Positions 16,990-26,015 of a stretch of DNA of 64,000 nt are shown here, piece by piece. The position numbers were made by a program, and so were the translations under genes. The DNA is from Methylotenera versatilis 301 (lineage in GTDB: Bacteria; Pseudomonadota; Gammaproteobacteria; Burkholderiales; Methylophilaceae). How positions within the stretch are numbered: position 1 is the stretch's first letter; each line of letters starts with the position of its first letter. A model generated the notes under the pieces. The model did not search any database. It saw only the letters and a list, made by a program, of their open reading frames with translations, and had not been told where the DNA came from. The DNA is taken from the NCBI RefSeq assembly GCF_000093025.1, contig NC_014207.1, positions 310,001-374,000 on the forward strand, given 5' to 3'.

Positions 16990-17742
16990 CTACAAGTTTA
17001 AACTTCGTCCGCCATCCACAGCCAACACATGACCGGTAATAAAAGGCGCATCTGTCACCAGAAATTTTACCGCTTTCGCTACGTCTTCTGCTTCACCTAC
17101 TCGCTTAAGTAAGGTTTGGTTGATAACGCGTTGACGATACACCTCATTAAACTGCGGGTTGTTTTCAGGCCATTGTACAGGGCCGGGCGCGACTGCATTG
17201 ACCCGCACTTCAGGGCTTAATTCATGCGCTAAGGATTTGGTCAGTGTCACTAAACCAGCCTTCGCCACACTGTAAACAATGTAGCCTTTTTTCGGGCGTT
17301 CTACGTGCATATCGGTAATGTTGACAATGCAGCCATGGTTTTTGCGTAGTTCTGGCGCAGCAGCTTGAGATAAAAACAGTGGTGCTTTTAAATTGCTACC
17401 CATTAAGTCTTGCCATTTAGTTTCATCAATCTCGCCAATTTCGGTGGGATAGTAAGTGGACGCATTATTGATTAGCACGTCTAAGCGGCCAAAGTGGCTA
17501 ATGGTTTCGCTAATTAAATTAGGCAAGCTGGCGATATTCAATAAGTCGCCTTGAATGATTGCTACAGAATTTGGGCGTTGTAAACTTAATTCAGCTTGCA
17601 AGGCGCGTGCTTCTTTGATTGAGTTTTTGTAATGAATCATCAAGTTAAAACCTTCCGCATGCAGGCTACGACATATTGCCGCGCCTACGCGTTTTGCTCC
17701 GCCAGTAATGAGTACCACTTTATTTATGTGTTTTGTAACCAC
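16990..17742 (-). CDS. SDR family oxidoreductase, pteridine reductase-like (FolM type)
   Basis: A 250-residue short-chain dehydrogenase. The cofactor loop TGGAKRVGAAI, with Lys-Arg after TGGA, is the hallmark of pteridine reductases that use NADPH. NNAS (Asn-Asn-Ala-Ser), the catalytic Tyr-x-x-x-Lys (YSVAKAG) and the C-terminal GHVLAVDGGRSL fit the fold. The likely reaction is reduction of dihydro- or biopterins to tetrahydro forms, relevant to pterin cofactors; the exact substrate is inferred. It is divergent from the MidA-family methyltransferase, an arrangement I recall from other Betaproteobacteria. Confidence 0.82.
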   Translation of the reverse strand: MVTKHINKVVLITGGAKRVGAAICRSLHAEGFNLMIHYKNSIKEARALQAELSLQRPNSVAIIQGDLLNIASLPNLISETISHFGRLDVLINNASTYYPTEIGEIDETKWQDLMGSNLKAPLFLSQAAAPELRKNHGCIVNITDMHVERPKKGYIVYSVAKAGLVTLTKSLAHELSPEVRVNAVAPGPVQWPENNPQFNEVYRQRVINQTLLKRVGEAEDVAKAVKFLVTDAPFITGHVLAVDGGRSLNL

Positions 17743-17785
17743 GCATTAATCCAATCTTAATTGTTAGCCATTATAATCTAAGTCT

Positions 17786-18952
17786 ATGAATACATTGCCC
17801 ACACCTTCAGTTGAAGCCCAAGAACATAGCCAGCAACTTATCACGCTGATTCAAAAGACCATCAATGCACAAAAAGGTTGGATAAGTTTTGCAGAATTTA
17901 TGCATTTGGCGCTCTATGCGCCTGGCTTAGGTTATTACAGCGCGGGCAGCCAAAAGTTCGGTGACAGCAAAAAAGGTGGAGGAGATTTTGTGACCGCGCC
18001 ACAAATCTCGCCGTTGTTTGCGCAAACAATTTCTAATCAAATCGCACAGGTGCTAGATATAACGCACGGCAATATTCTGGAGTTAGGCGCTGGTACAGGG
18101 AAATTAGCCGCTGATATTTTATTGACTATGGCGGAGTTGGGTTCAGTTCCAGCCAAATATTTTATCCTAGAAGTAAGTGACCACTTGCGCCAAGTGCAGC
18201 TGGAAACCTTGCAGAGTAAATTGCCGCAAAATTTAGTGCAGCGGGTGGAATGGTTAACTGAACTGCCTTCAAACTTTAACGGCGTGATTATTGGTAACGA
18301 AGTGCTAGATGCTATTCCAGTGCATATGGTTAACGTTAAGAATGATGGCATATATGAACACGGTATAGTTGTTGAGGATGGCGAATTCGTCTGGCAAGAT
18401 AAGATTTCGAGTGAGCCAAGTATGCTAGATGCTGTCAGCAAGCTCAATTTGCCAGAAGGCTACGTGACAGAGATCTGCCCAGCGGCAAGCGGCTTGATTA
18501 CTAGCCTTGCGCATAGCCTGCAGCAAGGCATCATTTTGATGATTGATTATGGATTCGCTGCTCGTGAGTATTATCATCCGCAACGTAATCAAGGCACGCT
18601 CATGTGCCATTATCAGCACTATGCACATAGCGACCCTTTAATTAATATCGGTTTACAGGACATCACGGCGCATGTTGATTTCACCAGTATTGCCCATGCA
18701 GGTGTGAATCATGGCTTAGCGTTGAGTGGCTTTTGCAGTCAGGCGCAGTTTTTAATGAACTGCGGTATCTTAGAGTTGATGTCGCAAGTGTCACCGCATG
18801 ACATGGCGCGCTATGCGCCACTTGCAGCCGCTGCACAAAAATTATTATCTCCCGCAGAAATGGGTGACTTATTTAAGGTAGTAGCCTTCAGTAAAAATAT
18901 TGACGAACCCTTGATAGGTTTTGTCTCAGGCGATAAATCTCATACACTTTAA
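17786..18952 (+). CDS. SAM-dependent methyltransferase, MidA/NDUFAF7 family
   Basis: A 388-residue COG1565 (DUF185) methyltransferase. Motif I is NILELGAGTGKLAADIL. The conserved NEVLDAIPVHMV and IDYGFAAREYYHPQRNQGTL segments are diagnostic. The eukaryotic homologue NDUFAF7 dimethylates an arginine of a complex I subunit; the bacterial substrate is not established. It has a PGLGYYSAGSQKFG N-terminal signature. It lies 4 bases upstream of trmB and is probably co-transcribed with it. Confidence 0.88.
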   Translation: MNTLPTPSVEAQEHSQQLITLIQKTINAQKGWISFAEFMHLALYAPGLGYYSAGSQKFGDSKKGGGDFVTAPQISPLFAQTISNQIAQVLDITHGNILELGAGTGKLAADILLTMAELGSVPAKYFILEVSDHLRQVQLETLQSKLPQNLVQRVEWLTELPSNFNGVIIGNEVLDAIPVHMVNVKNDGIYEHGIVVEDGEFVWQDKISSEPSMLDAVSKLNLPEGYVTEICPAASGLITSLAHSLQQGIILMIDYGFAAREYYHPQRNQGTLMCHYQHYAHSDPLINIGLQDITAHVDFTSIAHAGVNHGLALSGFCSQAQFLMNCGILELMSQVSPHDMARYAPLAAAAQKLLSPAEMGDLFKVVAFSKNIDEPLIGFVSGDKSHTL

Positions 18953-18955
18953 TGA

Positions 18956-19720
18956 ATGAGCATTGATATAATGCGCACTATGACAAAATTAAACCAACCC
19001 GAAGAATCTCCAGTTTTAGATGCTGCCGTAAATGCAGATAAAGTAGCCTTAAAAGGTCGTCGCATACGCAGCTTTGTGTTGCGTCAAGGTCGCGTTACCA
19101 AAGGGCAAGCGCACGCTTTAGAAGTTGGCCGGCCGAAATTTGGCATTGATTACGTGCCAGAAATCATCGATTTAAACGCAAAATTTAATCGCACAGATAG
19201 TAAAAAAATCTTAGAAATCGGCTTTGGCATGGGTGAAACCACAGCAAAGATCGCACAAACTTTGCCTGAATGTGACTTTCTTGCTGCTGAAGTACATACG
19301 CCAGGAGTTGGCGCCCTGCTTAAGTTAATTGAAGAGTTAGCGCTTACTAACATTCGAATTGTTCAGCATGATGTAGTTGATGTACTGCAAAATATGTTGG
19401 CTGATGCCAGCTTAGACGGCGTACATATTTTCTTCCCCGACCCTTGGCATAAAGCACGTCACCACAAACGTCGTTTGATTCAAGCAGGCTTTGTGAAATT
19501 ACTGTGCAACAAGCTTAAAGTAGGCGGTTATTTACATGTAGCAACCGATTGGCAAGAATACGCGGAGTGGGTGTTGGACGTATTAAATGCAGAGCCGCAA
19601 TTACAAAACACTGCAGAAAGCTATGCTGAAAAACCTAGTTATAGGCCACTCACTAAGTTTGAAAACCGTGGCATAAAACTAGGGCACGGCGTTTGGGATA
19701 TGGTGTTTAAGCGTCAATAA
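18956..19720 (+). CDS. trmB: tRNA (guanine-N7)-methyltransferase
   Basis: A 254-residue TrmB that makes m7G46 in tRNA. Motif I is [15 protein letters not shown]. The substrate-binding signature [19 protein letters not shown] is present, and the C-terminal [19 protein letters not shown] is typical. The family-like region starts near residue 35 ([17 protein letters not shown]). The N-terminus before it is poorly conserved, so ATG 18971 or ATG 18980 are alternative starts to ATG 18956. Confidence 0.94.
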   Translation: MSIDIMRTMTKLNQPEESPVLDAAVNADKVALKGRRIRSFVLRQGRVTKGQAHALEVGRPKFGIDYVPEIIDLNAKFNRTDSKKILEIGFGMGETTAKIAQTLPECDFLAAEVHTPGVGALLKLIEELALTNIRIVQHDVVDVLQNMLADASLDGVHIFFPDPWHKARHHKRRLIQAGFVKLLCNKLKVGGYLHVATDWQEYAEWVLDVLNAEPQLQNTAESYAEKPSYRPLTKFENRGIKLGHGVWDMVFKRQ

Positions 19721-19745
19721 AACCCACTGACTTGAGTTCTTTAGT

Positions 19746-19770
19746 CTCGATAATGCTGCGCGTTATCGAG
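19746..19770. terminator. Inverted repeat between convergent trmB and engB
   Basis: Two 8-base arms, CTCGATAA and TTATCGAG, surround a 9-base loop. It sits between the convergent ends of trmB and engB, where a bidirectional terminator is expected, but no T-run follows on either side, so the call is tentative. Confidence 0.45.
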
Positions 19771-19790
19771 GTATACATAAGTTAAACAGC

Positions 19791-20459
19791 TTATTCAGGG
19801 TCTTTATCATCTACAAGGTTAAACGACTTACGCACCAAATCCTCAGGCGTTTCCGCAAACAGCCACTTGCCAATCACGGCTTCCGCTTCTTCGACACCTT
19901 GTTTTTTCAGGCTAGAGAACAACTGAATCGTGCATTCGCTATGATAATGATTGCCCCATGTTTCGACCAGTTCTTTGCGCACTCTGTTAAGCGTAAGTGA
20001 GGCTTCACCGCGCGATAATTTATCAGATTTGGTTAATAATACATGCACTGGTTTGCCACTCGGACAAAACCAATTCAACATTTGGCGGTCTAGAGGAGTT
20101 AGCGGATGACGGCTATCCATCACCAACACTAAGCCACCTAAACTTGAGCGCTCACCTAAATAGCGAGCCAGTACGTTTTGCCAGTGTGCGCGCATGGCTT
20201 CTGGTACTTTGGCATAACCGTAACCTGGCAAGTCGACCAAATGTCTGTCATTGCCTAAAGTGAAAAAGTTAATCAGCTGAGTGCGGCCGGGTTGCTTGCT
20301 GACAAAAGCTAGGCGATTGTGATTGGCAAGCGTGTTAAGCGCGCTTGATTTGCCAGCATTTGAGCGACCTGCAAAAGCGACTTCAATACCACTGGCTGGT
20401 GGTAAATCGCGTAAATGATGTGCTGAAATAAAAAAAGCAGCATTTTGAAACAAGGGCAT
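19791..20459 (-). CDS. engB: Ribosome biogenesis GTP-binding protein EngB/YsxC
   Basis: A 222-residue GTPase that acts in assembly of the large ribosomal subunit. The G motifs are [12 protein letters not shown] (G1), GRTQLINFF (G2 region), [11 protein letters not shown] (G3) and [10 protein letters not shown] (G4). Length is near the usual 195-215, with a slightly longer C-terminus ([16 protein letters not shown]). It is divergent from the cytochrome c4 gene, as in many Beta- and Gammaproteobacteria. Confidence 0.95.
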   Translation of the reverse strand: MPLFQNAAFFISAHHLRDLPPASGIEVAFAGRSNAGKSSALNTLANHNRLAFVSKQPGRTQLINFFTLGNDRHLVDLPGYGYAKVPEAMRAHWQNVLARYLGERSSLGGLVLVMDSRHPLTPLDRQMLNWFCPSGKPVHVLLTKSDKLSRGEASLTLNRVRKELVETWGNHYHSECTIQLFSSLKKQGVEEAEAVIGKWLFAETPEDLVRKSFNLVDDKDPE

Positions 20460-20521
20460 GAAAATCCAATTCTTTTGGGTAAAACTTAAACGTCATTTTC
20501 GTAAATACAGCACTGCTTATA

Positions 20522-20546
20522 CCTCGCTATTTGGTGCTAAGCGAGG
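20522..20546. repeat. Inverted repeat in the engB / cytochrome c4 divergent promoter region
   Basis: Arms CCTCGCT and AGCGAGG are separated by 11 bases. It lies 63 bases upstream of engB and about 190 upstream of the cytochrome gene. No T-run follows, so an operator-like site is as likely as a terminator. Confidence 0.4.
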
Positions 20547-20732
20547 ATAAGCTAAATGTTATATTGAGCGACGTGATAAACAATAGTGAAAAATGCTATC
20601 ACGAATAGGTGATTTTCGCTAAAATAGCGCGTTAATTGATTGAATAATTTAGATTAGTCGCAGAAGTCCACTGGAAATCTGAGCGACATGCAGTAAGTTT
20701 TGCGTAAGTATTTTTGATAATTGGGAGCGGTA

Positions 20733-21398
20733 ATGCAATTTCGTCATCTTTTAAGCTTAAATTCAGTAAGAGTTAATTTAACTGGTTTAATGGTAAGTGC
20801 TTTATTTAGTTTGTCTGCACATGCTGCAGCCACCGCAGAAAAGCCAGCTGAAGCTGCGCCAACGACCACTAAAACTGCTGAACAGATTGTTGGCGCTGTG
20901 TGTTCTGCTTGCCATGGCGTTGATGGCAACAGCGTCATTACAGCCAATCCTAAATTGGCAGGTCAGCATCCTGAGTACTTGGTTAAACAATTAACGGAAT
21001 TTAAATCAGGTAAACGTGCTAATGCAGTGATGTCTGGCATGGCGTCGGCATTGAGTGACGAGGATATGAAAAATCTGGCAGCTTATTTTTCAAATCAAAA
21101 ACTCAAGCTTGCAGCGGCTAAATCTAACGGCGCTGGTTCATTAGGTGAAAAAATCTATCGTGGCGGTATTGCTGCGACTGGCGTACCCGCTTGTGCGGCG
21201 TGTCATGGTGCAACTGGTTCAGGTTTACCTAAACAATTTCCACGCTTAGGTGGTCAACATACAGATTACGTATTAACGCAATTAAGAACTTTCAGAACAG
21301 GTGAGCGTGCGAATGCGCCTATGATGATGACTATTGCTACAAAAATGACAGATGCAGAAATGGCTGCAGTGGCTGATTATGTTCAAGGTTTACGTTAG
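20733..21398 (+). CDS. Dihaem cytochrome c4
   Basis: A 221-residue periplasmic electron carrier with a signal peptide (hydrophobic about 15-29, ending AHAAA). Its two c-type haem sites are CSACH at 57-61 and CAACH at 154-158, each heading a homologous half with the conserved KLAGQHPEYL / RLGGQHTDYV segments. The Met ligands are probably in VMSGMA and MMMTIA. I chose ATG 20733 over the TTG at 20721, because GGGAGCGG lies just upstream of the ATG. Cytochrome c4 usually carries electrons from bc1 (petABC is about 23 kb away) to terminal oxidases. Confidence 0.93.
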   Translation: MQFRHLLSLNSVRVNLTGLMVSALFSLSAHAAATAEKPAEAAPTTTKTAEQIVGAVCSACHGVDGNSVITANPKLAGQHPEYLVKQLTEFKSGKRANAVMSGMASALSDEDMKNLAAYFSNQKLKLAAAKSNGAGSLGEKIYRGGIAATGVPACAACHGATGSGLPKQFPRLGGQHTDYVLTQLRTFRTGERANAPMMMTIATKMTDAEMAAVADYVQGLR

Positions 21399-21437
21399 TC
21401 AATAATAATATTTCTCCAAGCGCGGAGAGGTTTAGTA

Positions 21438-21470
21438 AGGGGTTCATCAAAGTGATGAGCCCTTTTTTAT
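21438..21470 (+). terminator. Rho-independent terminator after cytochrome c4
   Basis: The stem GGGGTTCATC / GATGAGCCC has a short AAAGT loop and is followed by TTTTTTAT. It ends rightward transcription of the cytochrome before the convergent sensor kinase gene. Confidence 0.88.
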
Positions 21471-21485
21471 TTCCATCTCAACTTC

Positions 21486-23231
21486 TCAAGCGGTAAGCGT
21501 TTTATCTTCTTCCACCATTTCTAATCTAAAGCGCACTTCACCATCCTGATTGTCTACTAGACTTAATTCGTACCCCGCATTCCTCGCCTGCTGCGCGGCA
21601 TGGAAGAGTCCAACGCCCAAACCATTCTTTGAGCTTATGTGTGCTTTAAACAAACGATCAACGACATTTTTAGGTACTGCAGAGCCTGTATCTGTCACCT
21701 CTAAACAAAAATGGGCACTCGGCATCAAGCTGACTTTGATGATTGTATTTGCCTCTAATTTCGCCTTCTCTAAAGCATTATGCAACAAGTTATCCACCAC
21801 GCTATCTAACACATCTGGGTCAATATCGGTCTTGGGCATGTTAATCGGTGCTTCAAACGATATTTGTAGATTATTATTTAGCTGTTTAAAGCCTTTCCAC
21901 CAGTTGGCCACTTTTTCTTGGCTCTTTTTCTCGGTACTAGGGAGTTCAAGTTTGGTCAAAGTGCTAGCTAAACGCTGGCTTAGTCGTGGAATTTGTTTTT
22001 TCACTAACTCGATTAACCTAGCGTCATCGCTACCATCATCACTGCTTTGTGCAGCAGCGGCAGATAATGTGCCCATGGATTGCAGTATGTTTTTAATATC
22101 ATGTGTCAAGCGCGAGCCAGTTTCATACAGAGACTGCATGTAAGTGTTTTGCACAATCATTTCTTCACGACGTTTCGCTTCATAGAATTCGCCCAAAATC
22201 TGGGTGAGTAATTGCACATGCAGATACATGGCGGGGCTGAATTGCCAGCGTGAATAAAGTGTTAAATGTAGCTGATGAAAAGTAAAAGTAGAAATAAACG
22301 GCGTAGCCTCTCCAATTTGATCTTTCGAGCCTTCGGCTTCCCACATCAAGCCACTTACCCAGTTAAGCTCAACCAGTTCGCGCATAGCTGCTTGCAAGAA
22401 TTTTTCAGCAGTGGATTCATATTCCGCATATTTTGCAATTTGCCTTATCCAATGCTCAAACGGCAGGCCAATGCTGAGTAAGTAACGAGACATCAATAGC
22501 TCTAAACCAGAAAAAGACGAGCTTGGATTCCATAGCCAGCTTAAAACAACCAAAGTGGCGGCTAAACTCATGACTACGACAATGAGTAATTTAATGTAAT
22601 GAATTTTCCAAATCACCCCAATTGCAAAGCTGCCGAGGATGACAATGGAGGACAGTAAGAAAATCAATAAGGTATAGAAGAAATCGATATTGGCGGATTG
22701 TGCCTTGGATTTATGTTTGGCCGATAAGAATAAAATCGCCAGCGGCAGTAACGGCAAAAAATAGGTGAGCATGAAGGCCGCGGCAGCTAAATCATCATTA
22801 GACTTAAGCAGTTTAGGCACTACCCACAACAGTAAAATGGCCAGCAAGTAGGTCGATGCCAATATATTAGGCAGCCTATCGCGCGAAGTTTCTTCTGAAA
22901 AAATACGTCCGCCGATTAACGCAAATAAACTGGCTATCCAAAAAGCAATCACCCACCAGTTGATAAAAAGCATACCTACCGCAGCACCAATTACAATCAG
23001 AAAAGCGGCCTGCCATGATAGAGTTTTGCTTTGCCGCATCACAGGTTGCCACATTAAAAAACAGCCGTAATGACATAAAAATAGCGCTCTATGCAGGTCG
23101 ATGGAGTCACCCCAAATTAACAAGGCATGTAATGATAGAATCATTAAAGCCATTAATCGATCCGAATCGTTAAATAGTTGGTGTGCTAATTTGAGACCTG
23201 GTCTGAGTGATATTTGCATATAATGGCTCAA
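21486..23231 (-). CDS. Multi-span membrane sensor histidine kinase, no partner regulator nearby
   Basis: A 581-residue kinase. Residues about 28-235 contain seven to eight transmembrane helices. A soluble linker (about 240-365) is followed by the phospho-acceptor helix SRLTHDIKNILQSM with His377. The ATPase part has the N box DNLLHNALEKA, G box DTGSAVPKN and G2 box SKNGLGVGLFHA. The HDIKN core and the membrane part resemble the PrsK-like or NtrY-like kinase groups, but no assignment is secure. No response regulator gene adjoins it. Upstream and divergent is a pilin-like gene with a sigma-54 promoter match. It converges on cytochrome c4. Confidence 0.82.
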   Translation of the reverse strand: MSHYMQISLRPGLKLAHQLFNDSDRLMALMILSLHALLIWGDSIDLHRALFLCHYGCFLMWQPVMRQSKTLSWQAAFLIVIGAAVGMLFINWWVIAFWIASLFALIGGRIFSEETSRDRLPNILASTYLLAILLLWVVPKLLKSNDDLAAAAFMLTYFLPLLPLAILFLSAKHKSKAQSANIDFFYTLLIFLLSSIVILGSFAIGVIWKIHYIKLLIVVVMSLAATLVVLSWLWNPSSSFSGLELLMSRYLLSIGLPFEHWIRQIAKYAEYESTAEKFLQAAMRELVELNWVSGLMWEAEGSKDQIGEATPFISTFTFHQLHLTLYSRWQFSPAMYLHVQLLTQILGEFYEAKRREEMIVQNTYMQSLYETGSRLTHDIKNILQSMGTLSAAAAQSSDDGSDDARLIELVKKQIPRLSQRLASTLTKLELPSTEKKSQEKVANWWKGFKQLNNNLQISFEAPINMPKTDIDPDVLDSVVDNLLHNALEKAKLEANTIIKVSLMPSAHFCLEVTDTGSAVPKNVVDRLFKAHISSKNGLGVGLFHAAQQARNAGYELSLVDNQDGEVRFRLEMVEEDKTLTA

Positions 23232-23409
23232 TGATTGATTGAAATTATCCGGCTGACTGATATTGTATGCCGATTTTTAGTAATTTAATCATACTGAAAA
23301 GCGTTAAGAATTGGACACACCTGTTAGATTTTCGACGGCTGATCGATGATTTTTCAACAAATTGTGACTGAAATTAACCAAAATACTAGTAAAATATGCT
23401 AAACGCGGC

Positions 23410-23425
23410 TGGTATGATATTTGCA
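23410..23425 (+). promoter_or_regulatory. Sigma-54 (RpoN) type promoter upstream of the pilin-like gene
   Basis: TGGTATGATATTTGCA matches the -24/-12 pattern TGGCACG-N4-TTGCA, with the invariant GG and GC separated by exactly 10 bases. The transcription start would be near 23436, about 64 bases before the ATG of the pilin-like gene. Such promoters drive pilin genes under PilR control. Confidence 0.72.
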
Positions 23426-23499
23426 TGTATCTGGCTGAGAGATGAGCATTTTATTTGAGTTAGAATGACTTATATAACTTTAATAGTTCGGGGAACTAA

Positions 23500-24168
23500 A
23501 TGAAAAAACAAGCAGGTTTTACATTAATTGAGCTGGCGATCGTACTTGTGATCATCGGCTTACTGCTAGGCGGTGTATTAAAAGGTCAAGAACTGATTAA
23601 TAGTGCCAAGGTTAAAAACTTGGCAAATGATTTTAGAACAATTCCAGTTTACATTTATGGCTACCAAGATAAATTTAAGGCGTTACCAGGCGATGATAAA
23701 GCCGCCAAAACACACCTCGGTGATGCCACAGTAAAAGAGGGTAATGGTGACGGCGCTCTTGGCGGTAGCTGGTTTGATGCCAGCGCAGATAATGCTTCTG
23801 AAGCTTATCAATTTTGGCGTCATGTACGCTTAGCGAATTTGGCACCAGGTGTAACTGATGTTACTAATCCTGATTGGCGCCCGACTAATGCAGATGGTAA
23901 TCCTATAGGTATTATGGCTGGTACAAATGTAGCCGCAAGTTCTGCGATGAAAGATGGTGCTGGAAATGCGATTAAGGGTTCTTATGTTATCTGCTCTCAA
24001 GGAGTTTTAGGTAAATACGTGATTCAGCTAGATGTAACTATGGATGATGGTAATTCGTCAACAGGTTCAATGTTAGCTTCAAAAACCAATGCGCCTGCTT
24101 TGGGCTTGAGTGCCGACACTGGTGTTATTGATCCTGCAGCTTCCTATATAGTTTGCTACGGTATTTAA
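23500..24168 (+). CDS. Type IV pilin-like prepilin
   Basis: A 222-residue protein with a short 6-residue leader and a perfect prepilin peptidase site, G^FTLIE (Phe7 methylated after cleavage, Glu at +5). A hydrophobic helix follows (LAIVLVIIGLLLGGVL) and then KGQELINSAKVKNL. The C-terminal head (about 40-222) is longer than a classical PilA, Asp/Gly/Ala-rich, with two Cys (VICSQG and IVCYGI) able to form a disulfide. It could be a major pilin, minor pilin or pseudopilin. It stands alone, with its own sigma-54 promoter and terminator, which favours an abundant, regulated pilin. Confidence 0.82.
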   Translation: MKKQAGFTLIELAIVLVIIGLLLGGVLKGQELINSAKVKNLANDFRTIPVYIYGYQDKFKALPGDDKAAKTHLGDATVKEGNGDGALGGSWFDASADNASEAYQFWRHVRLANLAPGVTDVTNPDWRPTNADGNPIGIMAGTNVAASSAMKDGAGNAIKGSYVICSQGVLGKYVIQLDVTMDDGNSSTGSMLASKTNAPALGLSADTGVIDPAASYIVCYGI

Positions 24169-24186
24169 TGCATAGCATTGCTAACC

Positions 24187-24216
24187 TTAAGCCCACTTCG
24201 GTGGGCTTTTTTATTG
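24187..24216 (+). terminator. Rho-independent terminator after the pilin-like gene
   Basis: The stem AAGCCCAC / GTGGGCTT has a TTCG tetraloop and is followed by a T-run (TTTTTTA). It is a textbook intrinsic terminator 20 bases after the stop. Confidence 0.93.
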
Positions 24217-24336
24217 CATATATTTTATCCATACAAGCTAGCTAGTCAATTTAACTGCTTGCTTACGCGCCAAATTGTTTTAGAATGGTGACTTCAAAAA
24301 AAACTCAACAAAAACAGACGTACAATTTAGCTGCAA

Positions 24337-25137
24337 ATGACCAACAATATCGTAGAAATTGATAATCTTTCCTTTGGGTACAAAGGGCGATTGCTGCATA
24401 AAGGCATCAATATGGTGTTTCCACGCGGTAAGGTTGTGGCGATTATGGGCGGTAGCGGTAGCGGTAAAACTACTTTATTACGACTGATTGGCGGCCAAAT
24501 CAAGCCTTCAAAAGGTGAAGTGCGCGTTCATGGTGATGTGGTACACAAACAAGACCGCGATGGCATATTTAAATTGCGTCGTAAGATGGGTATGCTGTTT
24601 CAACAAGGTGCGTTGTTTACTGATTTATCCGTGTATGAGAATGTTGCGTTTCCTATGCGTGAATTAACGGATTTGCCAGATTCTATGATTCACGATTTGG
24701 TGTTGATGAAGCTCAATGCAGTAGGCTTACGCGGTGCGCATACACTGATGCCTGCAGAGCTTTCAGGTGGCATGGCGCGACGTGTAGCTTTGGCGCGTGC
24801 TATTGCTTTAGACCCTGCAATCATGATGTACGATGAGCCATTTGCTGGATTAGATCCAATTTCCATGGGCGTGATCTGCAGCTTGATTCGTAGTTTAAAT
24901 GATGCGTTAGGCGCGACTTCGATAATCGTTTCGCACGATGTTAAAGAAACATTTCTAATTGCGGATTACGTTTATTTTGTAGCGAACGGTGTGGTGACGG
25001 CTGAAGGTACGCCAGATGATTTAATGAAATCAACCTTGCCATTTGTACATCAGTTTGTGCACGGTGATAAAGATGGTCCTGTACCATTCCATTACCCAGC
25101 GGGTAATTATCAAGCTGAATTAATGAAACAAAAATAG
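24337..25137 (+). CDS. mlaF: Phospholipid transport ABC ATPase MlaF
   Basis: A 266-residue ABC ATPase powering the MlaFEDB inner-membrane complex that moves phospholipids between the inner and outer membranes. Walker A is GGSGSGKTTLL, the Q-loop is MLFQQGALFTDL, the signature is LSGGMARRVALARA, Walker B is IMMYDEPFAGLD, and the switch His is in IVSHDVKET. It is the first gene of mlaFEDCB; the start is ATG 24337. Confidence 0.95.
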   Translation: MTNNIVEIDNLSFGYKGRLLHKGINMVFPRGKVVAIMGGSGSGKTTLLRLIGGQIKPSKGEVRVHGDVVHKQDRDGIFKLRRKMGMLFQQGALFTDLSVYENVAFPMRELTDLPDSMIHDLVLMKLNAVGLRGAHTLMPAELSGGMARRVALARAIALDPAIMMYDEPFAGLDPISMGVICSLIRSLNDALGATSIIVSHDVKETFLIADYVYFVANGVVTAEGTPDDLMKSTLPFVHQFVHGDKDGPVPFHYPAGNYQAELMKQK

Positions 25138-25172
25138 CCTTAAGTAAACTCATGCCAGCAAGCTTACATTAA

Positions 25173-25979
25173 ATGACCAAATCAAATCCTCTCGTTAGCA
25201 TTATTAAAACCTTGCAAGGTATAGGCCATCGCATGGTTGAGCGTATTTGGCGCTTAGGTGCGGGGGCTAGGTTGTTCTTTTTAACTATTGTGTACTCAGG
25301 TGAAAGCTTTAAGCGTTTTCATCTCACCATGCGTGAGATTTACTCAACGGGCGTAATGTCTCTGTTGATTATCATCGTTTCAGCCTTTTTTGTAGGAATG
25401 GTGCTGGCCTTGCAAGGCTACAACACTTTACAAAAATATGGTTCATCTGAAGCAATCGGCGTTTTGGTTTCACTGTCACTGGTGCGCGAGCTTGGGCCTG
25501 TTGTCACTGCTTTGTTATTTGCAGGGCGTGCTGGTACAGCGATTACGGCTGAAATCGGTTTAATGAAAACTACTGAGCAACTTTCAGCGATGGAAATGAT
25601 GGCGGTGAATCCGATAGCGCGTGTGGTTGCACCAAGATTCTGGGCAGGTGTAATTTCTATGCCTATTTTGGCGACATTGTTTTCTATGGTTGGTATATTA
25701 GGTGGCTATATCGTTGCGGTGCCATTGATCGGTGTGGATGAAGGTGCCTTCTGGTCACAAATGCAGGCAAGTGTGGATTTCCAATCGGATATTGTGAACG
25801 GCATTATTAAAAGCCTCGTGTTTGGCGTAGCTTGCACCATGATTGCTTTGTTTGAAGGTTTTGATGCCCCACCAACTGCAGAGGGTGTGAGTCGAGCAAC
25901 AACTCGTACAGTGGTGATTTCATCATTGACCGTATTGGGTTTAGATTTTGTTTTAACATCTTTTATGCTGGTGATATAG
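25173..25979 (+). CDS. mlaE: Phospholipid transport permease MlaE
   Basis: A 268-residue MlaE/YrbE-family permease with about six membrane helices. Conserved segments are YSTGVMSLLIIIVSAFFVGM, GYNTLQKYGSSEAIGVLVS, LVRELGPVVTALLFAGRAG, the EIGLMKTTEQLSAMEMM coupling region, and the C-terminal GLDFVLTSFM. It follows mlaF by 35 bases and precedes mlaD. Confidence 0.95.
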   Translation: MTKSNPLVSIIKTLQGIGHRMVERIWRLGAGARLFFLTIVYSGESFKRFHLTMREIYSTGVMSLLIIIVSAFFVGMVLALQGYNTLQKYGSSEAIGVLVSLSLVRELGPVVTALLFAGRAGTAITAEIGLMKTTEQLSAMEMMAVNPIARVVAPRFWAGVISMPILATLFSMVGILGGYIVAVPLIGVDEGAFWSQMQASVDFQSDIVNGIIKSLVFGVACTMIALFEGFDAPPTAEGVSRATTRTVVISSLTVLGLDFVLTSFMLVI

Positions 25980-26015
25980 CGCTAAAAGTGTAGTGAAAAA
26001 TTGAGGGGATGCTAA

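Noticed and set aside
21486-23231. Naming the orphan kinase PrsK of the PEP-CTERM/exosortase system
   Set aside because: The phospho-acceptor region is only loosely similar, and no PrsR regulator, exosortase or PEP-CTERM gene is in view.
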